This document shows, in pieces, positions 1-9,828 of a stretch of DNA of 64,000 bases. Made by a program: the position numbers and the translations under genes. The stretch's first letter is position 1; every line of letters begins with the position of its first letter. The notes below the pieces were generated by a model. The model saw only the letters and a program-made list of their open reading frames with translations. It did no database searches and was not told the origin of the DNA. The DNA comes from Nematocida ironsii (taxonomy: Eukaryota > Microsporidia), in contig LTDK01000068.1 in NCBI GenBank assembly GCA_001642415.1, positions 1-64,000 of the forward strand. The letters run 5' to 3'.

Positions 1-371
1 ATATTTTGAGTAGAAACCATATTATACCTATAATAAAGAGAAATTCATACTTATACATTAAACCAATTATAAAGTAAGAAACATAAAAGTATTCATATTA
101 GAGCATACTTAAATATAATATGAAATTGACCTTAATACATAATTATATTTGAGTATAACATAAAGATTCTATATACTTATATATTAGAAGTACATAATAT
201 TACAACTTGCAATGATTAGTGTAATGACTTGAAATATAGTAGAATAATTAAAGACACGAGATATTTATAAATACTATAGGATATTTAGACTTAGATTATA
301 GTAAATAAAGAGTATTCCATATGCGTAGTGTTTATTCTTGTGGGTGTCATAATAAATAAGAGTTTAAATAT
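1..371. other. AT-rich gap, no gene seen
   Basis: Very AT-rich sequence with short open frames only. The left edge shows no open frame entering from outside the window. Nothing else is recognised before the stem-loop that precedes the gene at 416. Confidence 0.6.
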
Positions 372-374
372 TCT

Positions 375-411
375 GCCCCGTATAGAGAATATACACATTT
401 GGCTAAGGGGC
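375..411 (+). promoter_or_regulatory. Stem-loop in leader of the 416 gene
   Basis: GCCCC (375-379) can pair with GGGGC (407-411), and inside it GTATA (380-384) pairs with TATAC (390-394) around a GAGAA loop. The structure ends four bases before the ATG at 416, so in the mRNA it would lie against the start codon. The GC-rich arms stand out in an AT-rich gap. A role in transcription or translation is inferred. Confidence 0.45.
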
Positions 412-415
412 TTTT

Positions 416-751
416 ATGGACAGTACAATATTAAACAGAATAGGAAGAAGACTTGAACAAGATGAGAGACTGAAAAATGGAAGCACTGCATTAAAGCAGC
501 TATTAGAAAGCAAAGAAATTAAAAAAGTGCTTAAAGAAAGGTCTAAGAATGCATTAGAGAAAATAAACAGTGAGAGTGTCTACTACAAAAAATATAAAGA
601 ATTAGATATAGACAGTGCCAAGAAACCCTTAGAAGAGGCATTGCAGTTGAAGGAAAAGCCAACAGAAGATTCTTCTATTATTCAAGAAACAAAAACAAAA
701 TTAGAGTTTGAGTTTAAAAAACTGAATATAAAGAAAAAAAGAAGCGAATGA
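416..751 (+). CDS. Small basic helical protein, unrecognised
   Basis: The frame gives 111 residues, rich in Lys, Glu and Leu, and predicted mostly helical, with a very basic end (NIKKKRSE). No signal peptide, membrane segment or known domain is visible. The ATG at 416 follows a CTTTT tract and is the natural start. The codon pattern and a GC content above that of the flanking gaps favour a real gene. No function can be assigned; a soluble RNA-associated or adaptor role is possible, but nothing in the sequence proves it. Confidence 0.55.
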   Translation: MDSTILNRIGRRLEQDERLKNGSTALKQLLESKEIKKVLKERSKNALEKINSESVYYKKYKELDIDSAKKPLEEALQLKEKPTEDSSIIQETKTKLEFEFKKLNIKKKRSE

Positions 752-1144
752 GAATAAAAACGGATATATTATAGCCAGATTTTTACCCAATGCTTAATTT
801 AAAACAAGTAATTCTTTCTCTATAAGGGATATTTATCTGTGCTTTTTTATTTTTCTTTGCAAAAACCATAGATCATTTGCTCTGTGGTGGTTTTAAATTG
901 TATATAATGGATGGCACTATTTTCAAAAATTAATAGGATATATTTGGGATATGAAATATCTCGGAATATCTTATACACCGAGGGATTGCCTAATAATACA
1001 GAAGTATTTAAGTAATTTCGGGCTGCTTCTTTTATTTCAGTAGGAGACTCTGTACAGTAACTACATTATCTGTGGTGTGTTTAAGAAATTCAGGTTATTA
1101 GGAGCTTCTGGCTATGCACATAAACCACTGTTTAGTATGAATGC
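752..1144. other. Gap with slightly higher GC, no clear gene
   Basis: No convincing open frame. Bases near 862-898 can form an imperfect hairpin (AAACCA against TGGTTT, with AGA against TCT inside). TCTGTGGTG occurs twice, near 880 and 1070. This could be a decayed gene or an untranslated RNA, but the support is weak. Confidence 0.35.
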
Positions 1145-1375
1145 TTAAACAACTTTAAGTTCTTTAATCTTTTCATTTCCATTCATCAGCTGTAAAGCAA
1201 CTTTCTCTTCTTTTTTGACATATATAATAGTGTTTTTTCTTAGCAATTTGAGGTCTTTAATTAGGCCTGCTTTTTTAACAATATGTTTATTGGCAACAGA
1301 GAATATTTGAAGACGTGGCTGTTTTTTTCGTATATTTTGTCCAAGCCTTATTTTTATTTTTATAACCGACTGCAC
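1145..1375 (-). CDS. Possible small basic protein with non-ATG start
   Basis: A 76-codon frame of Lys-rich sequence alternating strand-like and helical patches (such as NTIIYVKKEEKVALQL). The frame opens at a GTG (1375-1373), and an in-frame TGA lies just upstream (1390-1388). The only upstream ATG nearby (1391) is in another frame, and the first internal ATG would leave about 14 residues. Either initiation is non-AUG, the gene is frameshifted near its 5' end, or the frame is not real. Compactness and a ribosomal or RNA-binding flavour are suggestive only; no family is recognised. Confidence 0.33.
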   Translation of the reverse strand: MQSVIKIKIRLGQNIRKKQPRLQIFSVANKHIVKKAGLIKDLKLLRKNTIIYVKKEEKVALQLMNGNEKIKELKVV

Positions 1376-1836
1376 TGTGCGCGTTGTTCATATAATGTAT
1401 ATAATGCGAGTTATAGATGTAATATACGTATATATGCCTAGTTCAGCACACAGAATTAACTCGAAATAACCCGAAATCAACAATTGCTATTTGTTATTCA
1501 TAAATACATGAATATTCATAGTTGTGTCTATAATAATATTATAATAAAACAGTACATTGGTAGGTTTATAGATAGAATTTTAATAAATCTTCTGATTTTA
1601 AACTGTTCATTATTTCTGGTGTTAAGATATATGTCTATAATAATATATGATAATTTCTAGGTTATAATGATCACAAATTTCCAGAATGTTTTTGGAGTAT
1701 TGCAAATAAGATTTCATATTAAATGAAATTTTTTAACGGTATTTCTTAAAACTGCTAATTATATCAGATATACAATAAAAATTTTAATTTTCCTAATATA
1801 GGATTAATTAAAATAATTTTTTATCCCTAAATTTTT
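1376..1836. other. AT-rich gap with a doubled CCGAAA motif
   Basis: No gene seen. It contains the exact dispersed motif at 1466-1476, with a related TAACTCGAAA immediately before it (1457-1466), forming a direct pair. Confidence 0.6.
1466..1476 (+). repeat. Dispersed motif ATAACCCGAAA
   Basis: Exact copy of the 11-bp intergenic motif, preceded by the degenerate copy TAACTCGAAA, so two half-copies sit head to tail. It lies about 90 bp upstream of the doubtful minus-strand gene at 1375 and far from the ATG at 1837. Confidence 0.7.
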
Positions 1837-3078
1837 ATGGAGCAAAAGGAACTGAATTCACACACTACGCCTAATACACCAGAAGAGCCCGCTTGGTCCA
1901 CTTCAAAACTATACACACTACCAAAATTATTACAGTCCCCAGGTATGTCAGAAATTATGTCTAATGACTGGAATTTCATCATGAAAAATAAACCTGAAAT
2001 TTCTCTGGAAATTAATGCAGAATCTGCCATTTCCAGCATAGAAAGCATCTTTAAAAATGAAAAAGTCACAGCTTTAATGGATAAATATCAAATTATCCGA
2101 ATACTTCATAATGCTTTGATTCAAGGTCTAATTATAAACTTACACACTAAAAGACCAATAGATTATTTTTTATTAGATGATATTTATAGTATGATAACTA
2201 TTTTCACTGAAACATGCCTTCTTGAACATTTACATTCACTTCCTGATTATATTTGTTCACCGGGTGTACAAAATAATAAAAATAACCGGATGAAGATAGT
2301 TAAAAATATCGTGAAAGGAGAAAGCCTATCTCTCCTTTTGGAATCGGCCAGCACAACAATTAAAAAATGGTTTTCTATTATAGCAAACCCGAAAACGGGG
2401 TGTACACTTGACTATTTCAGACACTCTGCGTGTATAATGAATGAACAATTATTTACTACTTCATACTTATCCATAATAATAGAACCAACACTAAATGCAT
2501 TTAGACGAGGTTTAGAATGCAGTGGATATACACACAATAAAATAGATTTATTCAGCATGGGAGAGGATGGAACATATCACATAGATAAAGCAATAGACCT
2601 ATTTATTGATAATAGATGGTTGCTACATGTTTATTATAAGACTCCTGAGATACAGGAAGAATTTAAGTTTTCGGAATATGAGAAACAAATACTTTTACAG
2701 CTTTGTATGGATTTATCTCTTGTATCAGATGTTATATCAGAGATACATAAATTACTTGAAGATGATAAGGAATATACTGATTTATTATTATACAATACAA
2801 CTGCTTCAAATGAACTCAGTAGAAAAGCCAGTTTTAAGCAAAAAGCGAAACTTATTGATTCTTCCCTTAAGAAGCTCTTAGATAAATCGGATAAATCTGA
2901 TTCTATTAAAAATTATGTCATAGACAGGGTTAAGGAGTATAAATCTCTTATAGAAGAAAAAGACAAGCGTACACTAAAAAAACAAAAAAGAAACAGAGTT
3001 ATTAGAGCTACTTTAGCTGTATCAAGTGCAATAATGGGATTCCTTGCTGTATACAAAACAGTAAATAACAGAAATTAA
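1837..3078 (+). CDS. Tail-anchored orphan protein, 413 aa
   Basis: The frame gives 413 residues, mostly alpha-helical. A basic linker (KKQKRNR) near residue 380 is followed by one hydrophobic segment at about residues 386-407 and a short polar end. This layout fits a C-terminal tail anchor, with the bulk of the protein in the cytosol and the tail in ER, mitosome or another membrane. There is no signal peptide. The start follows a textbook AAATTTTT tract directly before ATGG. No family is recognised. It resembles the 15279-16229 protein only in topology and size class, and both could belong to lineage-specific families of nematode-infecting microsporidia (inference). Confidence 0.75.
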   Translation: MEQKELNSHTTPNTPEEPAWSTSKLYTLPKLLQSPGMSEIMSNDWNFIMKNKPEISLEINAESAISSIESIFKNEKVTALMDKYQIIRILHNALIQGLIINLHTKRPIDYFLLDDIYSMITIFTETCLLEHLHSLPDYICSPGVQNNKNNRMKIVKNIVKGESLSLLLESASTTIKKWFSIIANPKTGCTLDYFRHSACIMNEQLFTTSYLSIIIEPTLNAFRRGLECSGYTHNKIDLFSMGEDGTYHIDKAIDLFIDNRWLLHVYYKTPEIQEEFKFSEYEKQILLQLCMDLSLVSDVISEIHKLLEDDKEYTDLLLYNTTASNELSRKASFKQKAKLIDSSLKKLLDKSDKSDSIKNYVIDRVKEYKSLIEEKDKRTLKKQKRNRVIRATLAVSSAIMGFLAVYKTVNNRN

Positions 3079-3613
3079 ACTTAATAAACTTGATTTATTT
3101 TGATATTTCTCTTCTCCTTTCCTTTTCACCCCATTCTTTTCTTTCTTATTCCCTTCTTCTTTATATTTACTGTATTATATGTTTCTTTAGTTTTATTTTT
3201 TTATAATGTGTATATTTTTATATTTTATTTCATTTTTATTTTCATTATGAAAGGTTTATAAATAAAATAATTATAATATTATATTAAGAATATTAGTATA
3301 TTTAGGGACACATCGAGTTATATCATATAATGAAGTATACAGAATACGCAAGTGATTTACAGCTATTTATGCAAAGTTATTTGGCATTATAGTATATAGT
3401 AGTATAAATGTATTATAAGATAATAAAATTTTGAATTGGTCTATATTTTATACAAGAATAAACAAAGTATAGGTAAATATAGTAATTACAACAGGAATAT
3501 TCTATGATTTATATTATATTATACGTAATATACGATTTAGTACTTTATAACAGATTATTCTATTGGGAACAGCCTAAAATAACCCGAAAATATTTTATTT
3601 TACTGTACGAGGA
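3079..3613. other. AT-rich gap before Nfs1
   Basis: No gene seen. Pyrimidine-rich just after the upstream stop, then very AT-rich. It holds the exact dispersed motif at 3579-3589, 24 bases before the Nfs1 ATG. Confidence 0.6.
3579..3589 (+). repeat. Dispersed motif ATAACCCGAAA
   Basis: Exact copy, placed in the likely core promoter or leader of the cysteine desulfurase gene (ATG at 3614). This and the copy at 17683 are the two sitting closest to start codons. Confidence 0.7.
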
Positions 3614-4930
3614 ATGAAAAAGAAAGAGGGAATAAGAAAATTTTTTATGTCATTAATACATTCAGTCATAAATGCACCGAAAAAAATATCGGAGTGGATT
3701 GGACTGGGCGTACGTGCACCAATTTACATGGACTTTCAGGCAACAACACCAACTGACCCACGGGTAGTGGATGCAATGCTTCCGTACTTTAAAGAGAGAT
3801 TTGGGAATCCACACAGCAGAACACATTCTTATGGATGGAATGCAGAGAAGGCAGCGGAGAGTGCTCGGAGTAAGATAGCTTCACTGGTGCGTGCAGATCC
3901 AAAGGAGATAATTTTTACAAGTGGTGCAACAGAAAGCAATAATATAGCAATAAAAGGAATTGCACGGTTTCTTAAGCAGGATATGAATGACAAGCCACAT
4001 ATAATAACAACCCAGATAGAGCATAAAAGTGTTCTGGATACGTGCAGAGATTTAGAAGAGGAAGGGTTTGATGTGACTTATCTTCCTGTGAATAAGCATG
4101 GCTTGGTGAGTGTGGATGACTTAAAAAAGGCAATTACACCGCAGACAGTTCTTGCAAGTATTATGGCAGTAAATAATGAAATAGGTACAATAGCCCCATT
4201 GAAGGAAATAGGTCAAGTGTGCAAGGAGAACAATGTGTTCTTCCACACAGATGCAGCACAAGCAGTTGGTAAGATACCAATAAATGTTAAGGACATGAAC
4301 ATATCACTGATGAGTATATCTGGGCATAAGATATATGGGCCAATGGGAATAGGTGCACTGTACGTTACACGGGACAGGCCCAGACCACGTATACAGCCAA
4401 TATTCAGTGGAGGTGGGCAGGAAAGAGGAATGCGTAGTGGAACTCTCCCAACACCATTAATTGTAGGACTAGGAAAGGCTTGTGAAATAGCTGAAAAAGA
4501 AATGGAGAAGGACACCAAGAAAATTCAAACACTGTCCAATCAGTTGTTACAGGGAATAATGAAGGAAATCCCTGATATAAAGAGGAATGGAGGTGTACAT
4601 GTATACCCAGGGTGTGTAAACATTTCATTCCCGTATGTAGAGGGAGAGTCACTGATTATGGCTCTTCCCAGTCTAGCAATAAGCAGTGGAAGTGCATGTA
4701 CATCAGCATCTCTTGAACCATCATATGTTCTCAAATCGCTTGGTGTGAATGATGACTTAGCGCACTCATCACTGAGATTCGGAATCGGTCGGTTCACTAC
4801 CAAATCAGATATTAAGAAGGTCATAAAGGAGGTTGTGCAGAAAGTGAAGAAGCTTAGAGAACTTTCTCCTCTTTTTGAAATGGCCCAGGAAGGAATTGAT
4901 CTGAGCACAATCAACTGGAATGCGCATTAA
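3614..4930 (+). CDS. NFS1: Cysteine desulfurase, mitosomal
   Basis: A PLP enzyme of the NifS/IscS class that takes sulfur from cysteine for Fe-S cluster assembly; in microsporidia this is the core job of the mitosome. About 435 residues are expected and 438 are seen. Visible motifs: [13 protein letters not shown] near residue 38, TSGATESNN, the HTDAAQ cofactor aspartate region, the PLP lysine K239 in SGHKIYGP, and the sulfur-accepting loop with C362 in GSACTSAS. The first 30 residues are basic and amphipathic, which fits a mitosomal presequence. The start at 3614 is kept because it preserves that leader. The Tom40 gene at 32473 belongs to the same organelle. Confidence 0.97.
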   Translation: MKKKEGIRKFFMSLIHSVINAPKKISEWIGLGVRAPIYMDFQATTPTDPRVVDAMLPYFKERFGNPHSRTHSYGWNAEKAAESARSKIASLVRADPKEIIFTSGATESNNIAIKGIARFLKQDMNDKPHIITTQIEHKSVLDTCRDLEEEGFDVTYLPVNKHGLVSVDDLKKAITPQTVLASIMAVNNEIGTIAPLKEIGQVCKENNVFFHTDAAQAVGKIPINVKDMNISLMSISGHKIYGPMGIGALYVTRDRPRPRIQPIFSGGGQERGMRSGTLPTPLIVGLGKACEIAEKEMEKDTKKIQTLSNQLLQGIMKEIPDIKRNGGVHVYPGCVNISFPYVEGESLIMALPSLAISSGSACTSASLEPSYVLKSLGVNDDLAHSSLRFGIGRFTTKSDIKKVIKEVVQKVKKLRELSPLFEMAQEGIDLSTINWNAH

Positions 4931-5145
4931 ATAAATTACTGGAAGTACCAGCTGGGAGTAATTCAAAGTTCAATAAATTCATATTTTAACGGATTTTAAA
5001 TTCAGAAAAAATTAGAATAATTAATAACGGAAACAAATTAGTTTTATTTTCCTAGTTAAGCAATAGAATGCAGCCGGAAACAATTCAAACTTTCAATTTA
5101 CACCACAGAATTTCAGGATAACACCAATACTATACTTAAACCTTC

Positions 5146-5826
5146 TTATGTATACAGAACAGGCTTAAAAAGCAGACTTTTATCATAGAAATCAGAAGAT
5201 TTCCTAACAGTTTCTATTAAACTAGTTATTACAATAACTCGCACACCCAGCGCATTAAGTACTTTTAATAAGAAGAATACTTCACTTCTTCTCTCCTCTG
5301 CCTTTTCTGTAATTAAAAGAGTAATTAGTGTGTCTATTCCTAATAATTGTGTCTTGGTTATACTGTGAGTATTTATAATATCTTCAAGGACTGTGATTAG
5401 TGCAAGAATATTAGTGGCAGTGTGTATTTTAGTCCCAGGTACAACAGGAATGGATCCTTTTGTAATAATAAGTTGTGGGCGTAAATGGTGATTCGCACGT
5501 AAAAGGCCGTAAAGAAATAAAGTCTTCCCCGCCTGTCTTCCTCCAAGTATTTCAATATTTACAGGATCTAGTAATAAGCAGGAGATACAGTTGTACATCT
5601 CTATTCTGTCGTATAAAATTGAATTAACATCTATAGCAGTAGAATCCTGTACAGATATGTCATCAAGCATTAAATCATCTGATATTTCTTCTTGAGAGAG
5701 TATTTCCTTAATAATTCTCTTTTCTAAGAGGGCCGTGTCTGTGGAATAATTGGAATTTCTCTTAATTGGGATTAATTTACAGTTTCTTAGCACATCCACA
5801 GAGGAAGATTTAATAATATTTCGCAT
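5146..5826 (-). CDS. RecA/RAD51-fold ATPase, likely RAD51 paralog
   Basis: 226 residues from the ATG at 5826; an upstream TTG is less likely. A P-loop, GGRQAGKT, lies at about residues 95-102. A Walker-B-like strand, LLGIDTLITLL, and a further strand, ALGVRVIVITSL, match the order of strands in RecA-fold recombination proteins of the RAD51, RAD55/57 and XRCC families. The length is shorter than true Rad51 (about 340) and no helix-hairpin-helix N-domain is visible, so a paralog is more likely than the main recombinase. It is divergent from the P5A ATPase gene, with 27 bp between the ATGs. Alternative: another small RecA-like ATPase such as an Elongator Elp4-6 type subunit. Confidence 0.6.
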   Translation of the reverse strand: MRNIIKSSSVDVLRNCKLIPIKRNSNYSTDTALLEKRIIKEILSQEEISDDLMLDDISVQDSTAIDVNSILYDRIEMYNCISCLLLDPVNIEILGGRQAGKTLFLYGLLRANHHLRPQLIITKGSIPVVPGTKIHTATNILALITVLEDIINTHSITKTQLLGIDTLITLLITEKAEERRSEVFFLLKVLNALGVRVIVITSLIETVRKSSDFYDKSLLFKPVLYT

Positions 5827-5853
5827 ATTTAAGAGCAAAAAGTTTTTTAATAA
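5827..5853. promoter_or_regulatory. Shared divergent promoter region, 27 bp
   Basis: Only 27 AT-rich bases separate the ATGs of the RecA-fold gene (minus) and the P5A ATPase gene (plus). Each core promoter must overlap the other gene's leader or coding sequence. Confidence 0.5.
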
Positions 5854-8800
5854 ATGGAATTTTCATTGTACAAGCGAAGGTCTGTGTGGTCACATACTTA
5901 TGTGATTCCAACGTATTTATATCCTGTGGCGTTCTGGGCAGGGACAAAATTTACGTTTGGAGAAGCAGGAACAAATGGGTGTGCAATTTGTGTGTTTTTA
6001 TTGGCTTTAATCCAAGGATTCTTATTTCTTTCTTCGTTCTGGGGGAGTAAAGTGTACGAGATTTCAAAACTAATGAAAGTTGTGAATGCAGAGGATGCAG
6101 AGATGATCAAAATATCAAAAAAACAAATGATGAACAGCAAGTCAAAAGTCGGATTTGCACCAGTACTTTCAAAGGTTGTTGTGATTAAGGACAAGAAAGA
6201 GAGAGTTAAGTGGTTTGAGTTTGATAATGATGTTTTCTACTTTAATGGGAGTGTGATTAAGAAGTTAGAGATAAAAACAGACTTCTCTCTTGAGAGGTAC
6301 TTCGCCAAAAAAGTTGGTGTATCAGACATGCTTACGGAGACCGAAAGGATTATCTGCCCAAAGAATGAGTTTAAGATTGAACCGCCCACATTCATAAGAA
6401 TGTTTGCAGAGCATGCGGTAAGTCCATTCTTTGTATTCCAGATATTCTGTGCACTTCTTTGGATGCTTGATGAGTACTGGAAATATTCTCTCTTTACATT
6501 CTTTACAATAATTGCATTTGAAGGGGGGATGGTCTTCCAGAGACACACGAACATTAAACAGCTTAGAAGTCTGAATCTTAAGCCACAGAAAATACTGCGG
6601 GTAGTTAACGAGAAGAAGGAGGAAGTTCTTAGCTCAGATTTAGTGCCAGGCGACAGGGTTATCATAGAGGGGGCCATACAGCTGCCAGCAGATGTCCTGA
6701 TTATAAAGGGGTCGGCAGTAGTGAATGAGTCTATGCTTTCTGGTGAGGCCACTCCAGTGCACAAAGAGGCTGTTCTTAAGGAGGATGTAAATCTTTCCCT
6801 ATCCCACCACAAGAAGAACATTCTTTATGGGGGAACAAAAATACTGAAATTGGATGAAAAGGGTATTGAGTGCATTGTGATTAGAACTGGGTTTATGTCA
6901 GAGCAGGGAGAGTTAATTAAATCCATGATAGCATCTGAAGACACGGTAAGTGAGAACAACTATGAGGCGTACCTGTTTATTCTGGCTATGCTGGTATTTG
7001 CAGTGATTTCCTGTGTATATGTAGTACGTGAGAGTCTATCAATGGGGAAGACATTGTACAAAATTGTTCTAGAGTGCATTATGATATTGACAAATGTAGT
7101 TCCTCCTGAGCTTCCCATGGAGCTTACAATTGCGGTGAATTCATCTCTGCAGGAGCTAGTGGGCCTGGGTGTTTACTGCTTAGAGCCATTTAGAATTCCT
7201 TTTGCAGGGAGAATAACCGTTTGCTGCTTTGATAAGACAGGAACACTAACTGAGCTAAACCTTCAGCTGGAGAAAGTGGAGGCAAGTAATAAGGCCATGG
7301 CACACACAATTATTGGAACGTGCCACTCTCTGGTGCTTTTGAATGGAAAGGTTGAAGGTGATCCACTGGATACGTGTGGTTTTGAGTATGTAAAGGGTTC
7401 TCTTCTTACAGACACTCAGATATCCATTGACAACAAAGAATACACAGTGATTAAGAAGTTCTCATTTGACAGTTCTCTTAAAAGGGCAACCTCCATAATA
7501 GAGGCAGATGGATCTTTCTTTACTGTTATGAAGGGTGCCCCAGAGACTGTGCAAGAGTTCTTAGAGAAGATTCCAGACAACTACAGCAGATTTGAAGAGT
7601 TCGCAGAAAGGGGGTACAGAGTGATTTCTTTGGCAACAAAGCGACTCGGTGCACTTTCTAAGCAGCAGCTAAGTACACTCGACAGGAGTGAAATAGAAAG
7701 CGGCATGGAGTTTATCGGATTTGCCTTCTACAACTCAAAGCTAAAGGACAATGCAAAGGAGACCATTTCCCACTTAAAGGAGAGTGGGCATAAGATAATT
7801 ATGATAACAGGAGACAACGAGAAAACAGCAATTAGTGTAGCAAAGCAAGTGGGGTTATATAATGAGAAGTACCTCAGTGGAAGCGCCCAGATTGAAAAGT
7901 TCTTGAATGAAGTATCTCTACTCCCAGAAAAAGAGAAGAAATCAGTCGTATGGCCTTCAGTGTTTGCCCGTGCTGACCCAGACTCAAAGGAAAAGGCAAT
8001 TTCTCTTCTGAATGCGATAGGAGAGTACACGCTCATGTGCGGTGATGGAACAAATGATGTCGGTGCATTGAAAACAGCACATGCAGGCATTGCACTCCTA
8101 GAGAAAACAAAAGGGAAAGGAAAGGCAATTGCCCTCCCAGGAAATATTGGGCAGTCCATGTTTATACTGGATGAAGAGGTTAAAGTAAAACTAGGAGATG
8201 CAAGTATCGCAGCACCATTCACTTCCCGTACAGGATCTCTTCAGTCAGTCATTGATGTAATCTCTCGGGGCCGTTCTGCACTGGTAAGCACTGTACAGAT
8301 GTACAAAGTACTTGCTTTAAACTGTCTTTTATCTGCGTACACTCTCAGCGTATTCGATACAATGGGAATAAAGTATGGCGATTTCCAAATGACTGCAGCA
8401 GGAATGCTCTCTGCAGTATCTTTCACATTCTTTGGTAAGGCACAGCCCCTTCCAAGAATCAGCAAGGAGAAGCCCGTCGCTAAAATATTCAGCAAGTACA
8501 TCATAGTATCAGTTATACTGCAGACACTTGTACATATTCTATCATTCTATTACATATACCTTGGTGTGATAGAGTATGGATCTATTGTTATGCAGGAGAA
8601 GTTCACCCCAACACTTGCTAATACTGCCATGTTCCTTCTAGGCTCAGCTCTGCAAGTGACTACTTTAGTGGTAAATTATGTTGGTAGGCCATTTAGGGAG
8701 AGTCTTACAGAAAACAAAAAGCTGTTGAATTCTTTACTTCTCTCTCTGGGAATGGTTGTTCTGTGCACATTAGAAGCCATCCCAGAGATAAACAAAGAAA

Positions 8801-8952
8801 TGCAGTTTGTAGAAATACCAGCAAAAATGAAAATGAAGCTGCTCACCACAATCGGTGCAAACTTTATTCTGTGCCAGGGCATAGAGAAAGTTTCATTTGA
8901 GCTGTTCATGCGCCGGCCTGCATCTGAGCAAATTTATGATAAAAATAAGTAG
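5854..8952 (+). CDS. SPF1: P5A-type ATPase, ER transmembrane-helix dislocase
   Basis: 1032 residues, close to but shorter than yeast Spf1 (about 1215). The P5A signature PPELPMEL is at about residues 417-424. The phosphorylation motif DKTGTLT starts at D460. LSGEAT near 297, ITGDN near 650 and GDGTND near 730 complete the P-type ATPase set. Hydrophobic segments flank these at both ends, as in the family. Known role: an ER pump that removes mis-inserted transmembrane helices and affects ER lipid and protein quality. The ATG at 5854 directly follows an A/T tract. No missing catalytic residue was seen. Confidence 0.95.
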   Translation: MEFSLYKRRSVWSHTYVIPTYLYPVAFWAGTKFTFGEAGTNGCAICVFLLALIQGFLFLSSFWGSKVYEISKLMKVVNAEDAEMIKISKKQMMNSKSKVGFAPVLSKVVVIKDKKERVKWFEFDNDVFYFNGSVIKKLEIKTDFSLERYFAKKVGVSDMLTETERIICPKNEFKIEPPTFIRMFAEHAVSPFFVFQIFCALLWMLDEYWKYSLFTFFTIIAFEGGMVFQRHTNIKQLRSLNLKPQKILRVVNEKKEEVLSSDLVPGDRVIIEGAIQLPADVLIIKGSAVVNESMLSGEATPVHKEAVLKEDVNLSLSHHKKNILYGGTKILKLDEKGIECIVIRTGFMSEQGELIKSMIASEDTVSENNYEAYLFILAMLVFAVISCVYVVRESLSMGKTLYKIVLECIMILTNVVPPELPMELTIAVNSSLQELVGLGVYCLEPFRIPFAGRITVCCFDKTGTLTELNLQLEKVEASNKAMAHTIIGTCHSLVLLNGKVEGDPLDTCGFEYVKGSLLTDTQISIDNKEYTVIKKFSFDSSLKRATSIIEADGSFFTVMKGAPETVQEFLEKIPDNYSRFEEFAERGYRVISLATKRLGALSKQQLSTLDRSEIESGMEFIGFAFYNSKLKDNAKETISHLKESGHKIIMITGDNEKTAISVAKQVGLYNEKYLSGSAQIEKFLNEVSLLPEKEKKSVVWPSVFARADPDSKEKAISLLNAIGEYTLMCGDGTNDVGALKTAHAGIALLEKTKGKGKAIALPGNIGQSMFILDEEVKVKLGDASIAAPFTSRTGSLQSVIDVISRGRSALVSTVQMYKVLALNCLLSAYTLSVFDTMGIKYGDFQMTAAGMLSAVSFTFFGKAQPLPRISKEKPVAKIFSKYIIVSVILQTLVHILSFYYIYLGVIEYGSIVMQEKFTPTLANTAMFLLGSALQVTTLVVNYVGRPFRESLTENKKLLNSLLLSLGMVVLCTLEAIPEINKEMQFVEIPAKMKMKLLTTIGANFILCQGIEKVSFELFMRRPASEQIYDKNK

Positions 8953-9247
8953 GACTTATTACACAGTGTGTTTATTTTATACGCGAATGTTCAGAATTAA
9001 CTGAACAGTGTATAATTAATTTTATACAATAATAAGATAAATAAATCATTAAGACCGAATATTCCAGTACGATTAAATATATTAGATGTATATGTGTTTA
9101 TACGCATAAATTATCATTTGTTTATGTTCTACCATGCAGTATCTCCCAGAAATATTCAAAAATTACTCAGAATATCAAAATATTATACACAATGTGCTAA
9201 TAATTATGGTCAAATATTTAAATTTTATACGCATTATACAATAATTC

Positions 9248-9760
9248 ATGGCATGGGACAGATTCATAAAGAAAGAAATAATCACTAAAGAATCAGAGGA
9301 TTTACCAAGTGTTGAGTCAGAATACTTATCCAGAGTAGTAACAGAAGGAGATAATGACTATTTCATAATAAACCAGAAAAAGCACCTGCTTCCAATTCAG
9401 AATATTATAAGAGTAACAAAGGCCCAGGATAATTCAGAGGAGTACTTAATAAACAATAAAGTAACAGGAATAATCCTTAAACCCACAGGAAGAATAAGAA
9501 AGTTCTTCAAAATTCCTGCTGTACTCCCTGAGTCAGTGACGTATTTCAGCGACGGATTAATTGCAGGAATATCACACAACAGAGAAGAAATAATTTCATT
9601 CACAGTGGGAGGACCAAATTCTGATTCAGAATTCTCAATAACTAACTTAACCGTATCTATACGGCTAGATAACTGTCTTAATATTACAGTGATAAACCGT
9701 GAGTTATATGTAGATTGCAGTGAAGGTACTTGTGTTTTAGTTCCTGTTGAATCATACTAA
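9248..9760 (+). CDS. Beta-rich small protein, possible alpha-crystallin fold
   Basis: 170 residues with alternating strand-like stretches. The segment RKFFKIPAVLPESVTYFSDG near residue 78 resembles the core of small heat-shock (alpha-crystallin) domains, where a basic/aromatic strand is followed by LP-x-x-V and a GxL turn. That likeness is loose and is inference only. The ATG at 9248 starts MAWDRF; a longer open frame over the 5' end (9094-9288) is in another register and looks spurious. The gene converges on the 9829-12513 gene with 68 bp between them. No signal peptide or membrane span. Confidence 0.6.
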   Translation: MAWDRFIKKEIITKESEDLPSVESEYLSRVVTEGDNDYFIINQKKHLLPIQNIIRVTKAQDNSEEYLINNKVTGIILKPTGRIRKFFKIPAVLPESVTYFSDGLIAGISHNREEIISFTVGGPNSDSEFSITNLTVSIRLDNCLNITVINRELYVDCSEGTCVLVPVESY

Positions 9761-9828
9761 GTAAAATATAATAATAGTATATAAAGTATTAATCATACAA
9801 TGTATAATAAATAATAAGATATTTATTG

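Noticed and set aside
9094..9288. 64-codon frame over the 5' end of the 9248 gene
   Set aside because: Different register, AT-biased residues, and it would hide the good ATG at 9248.
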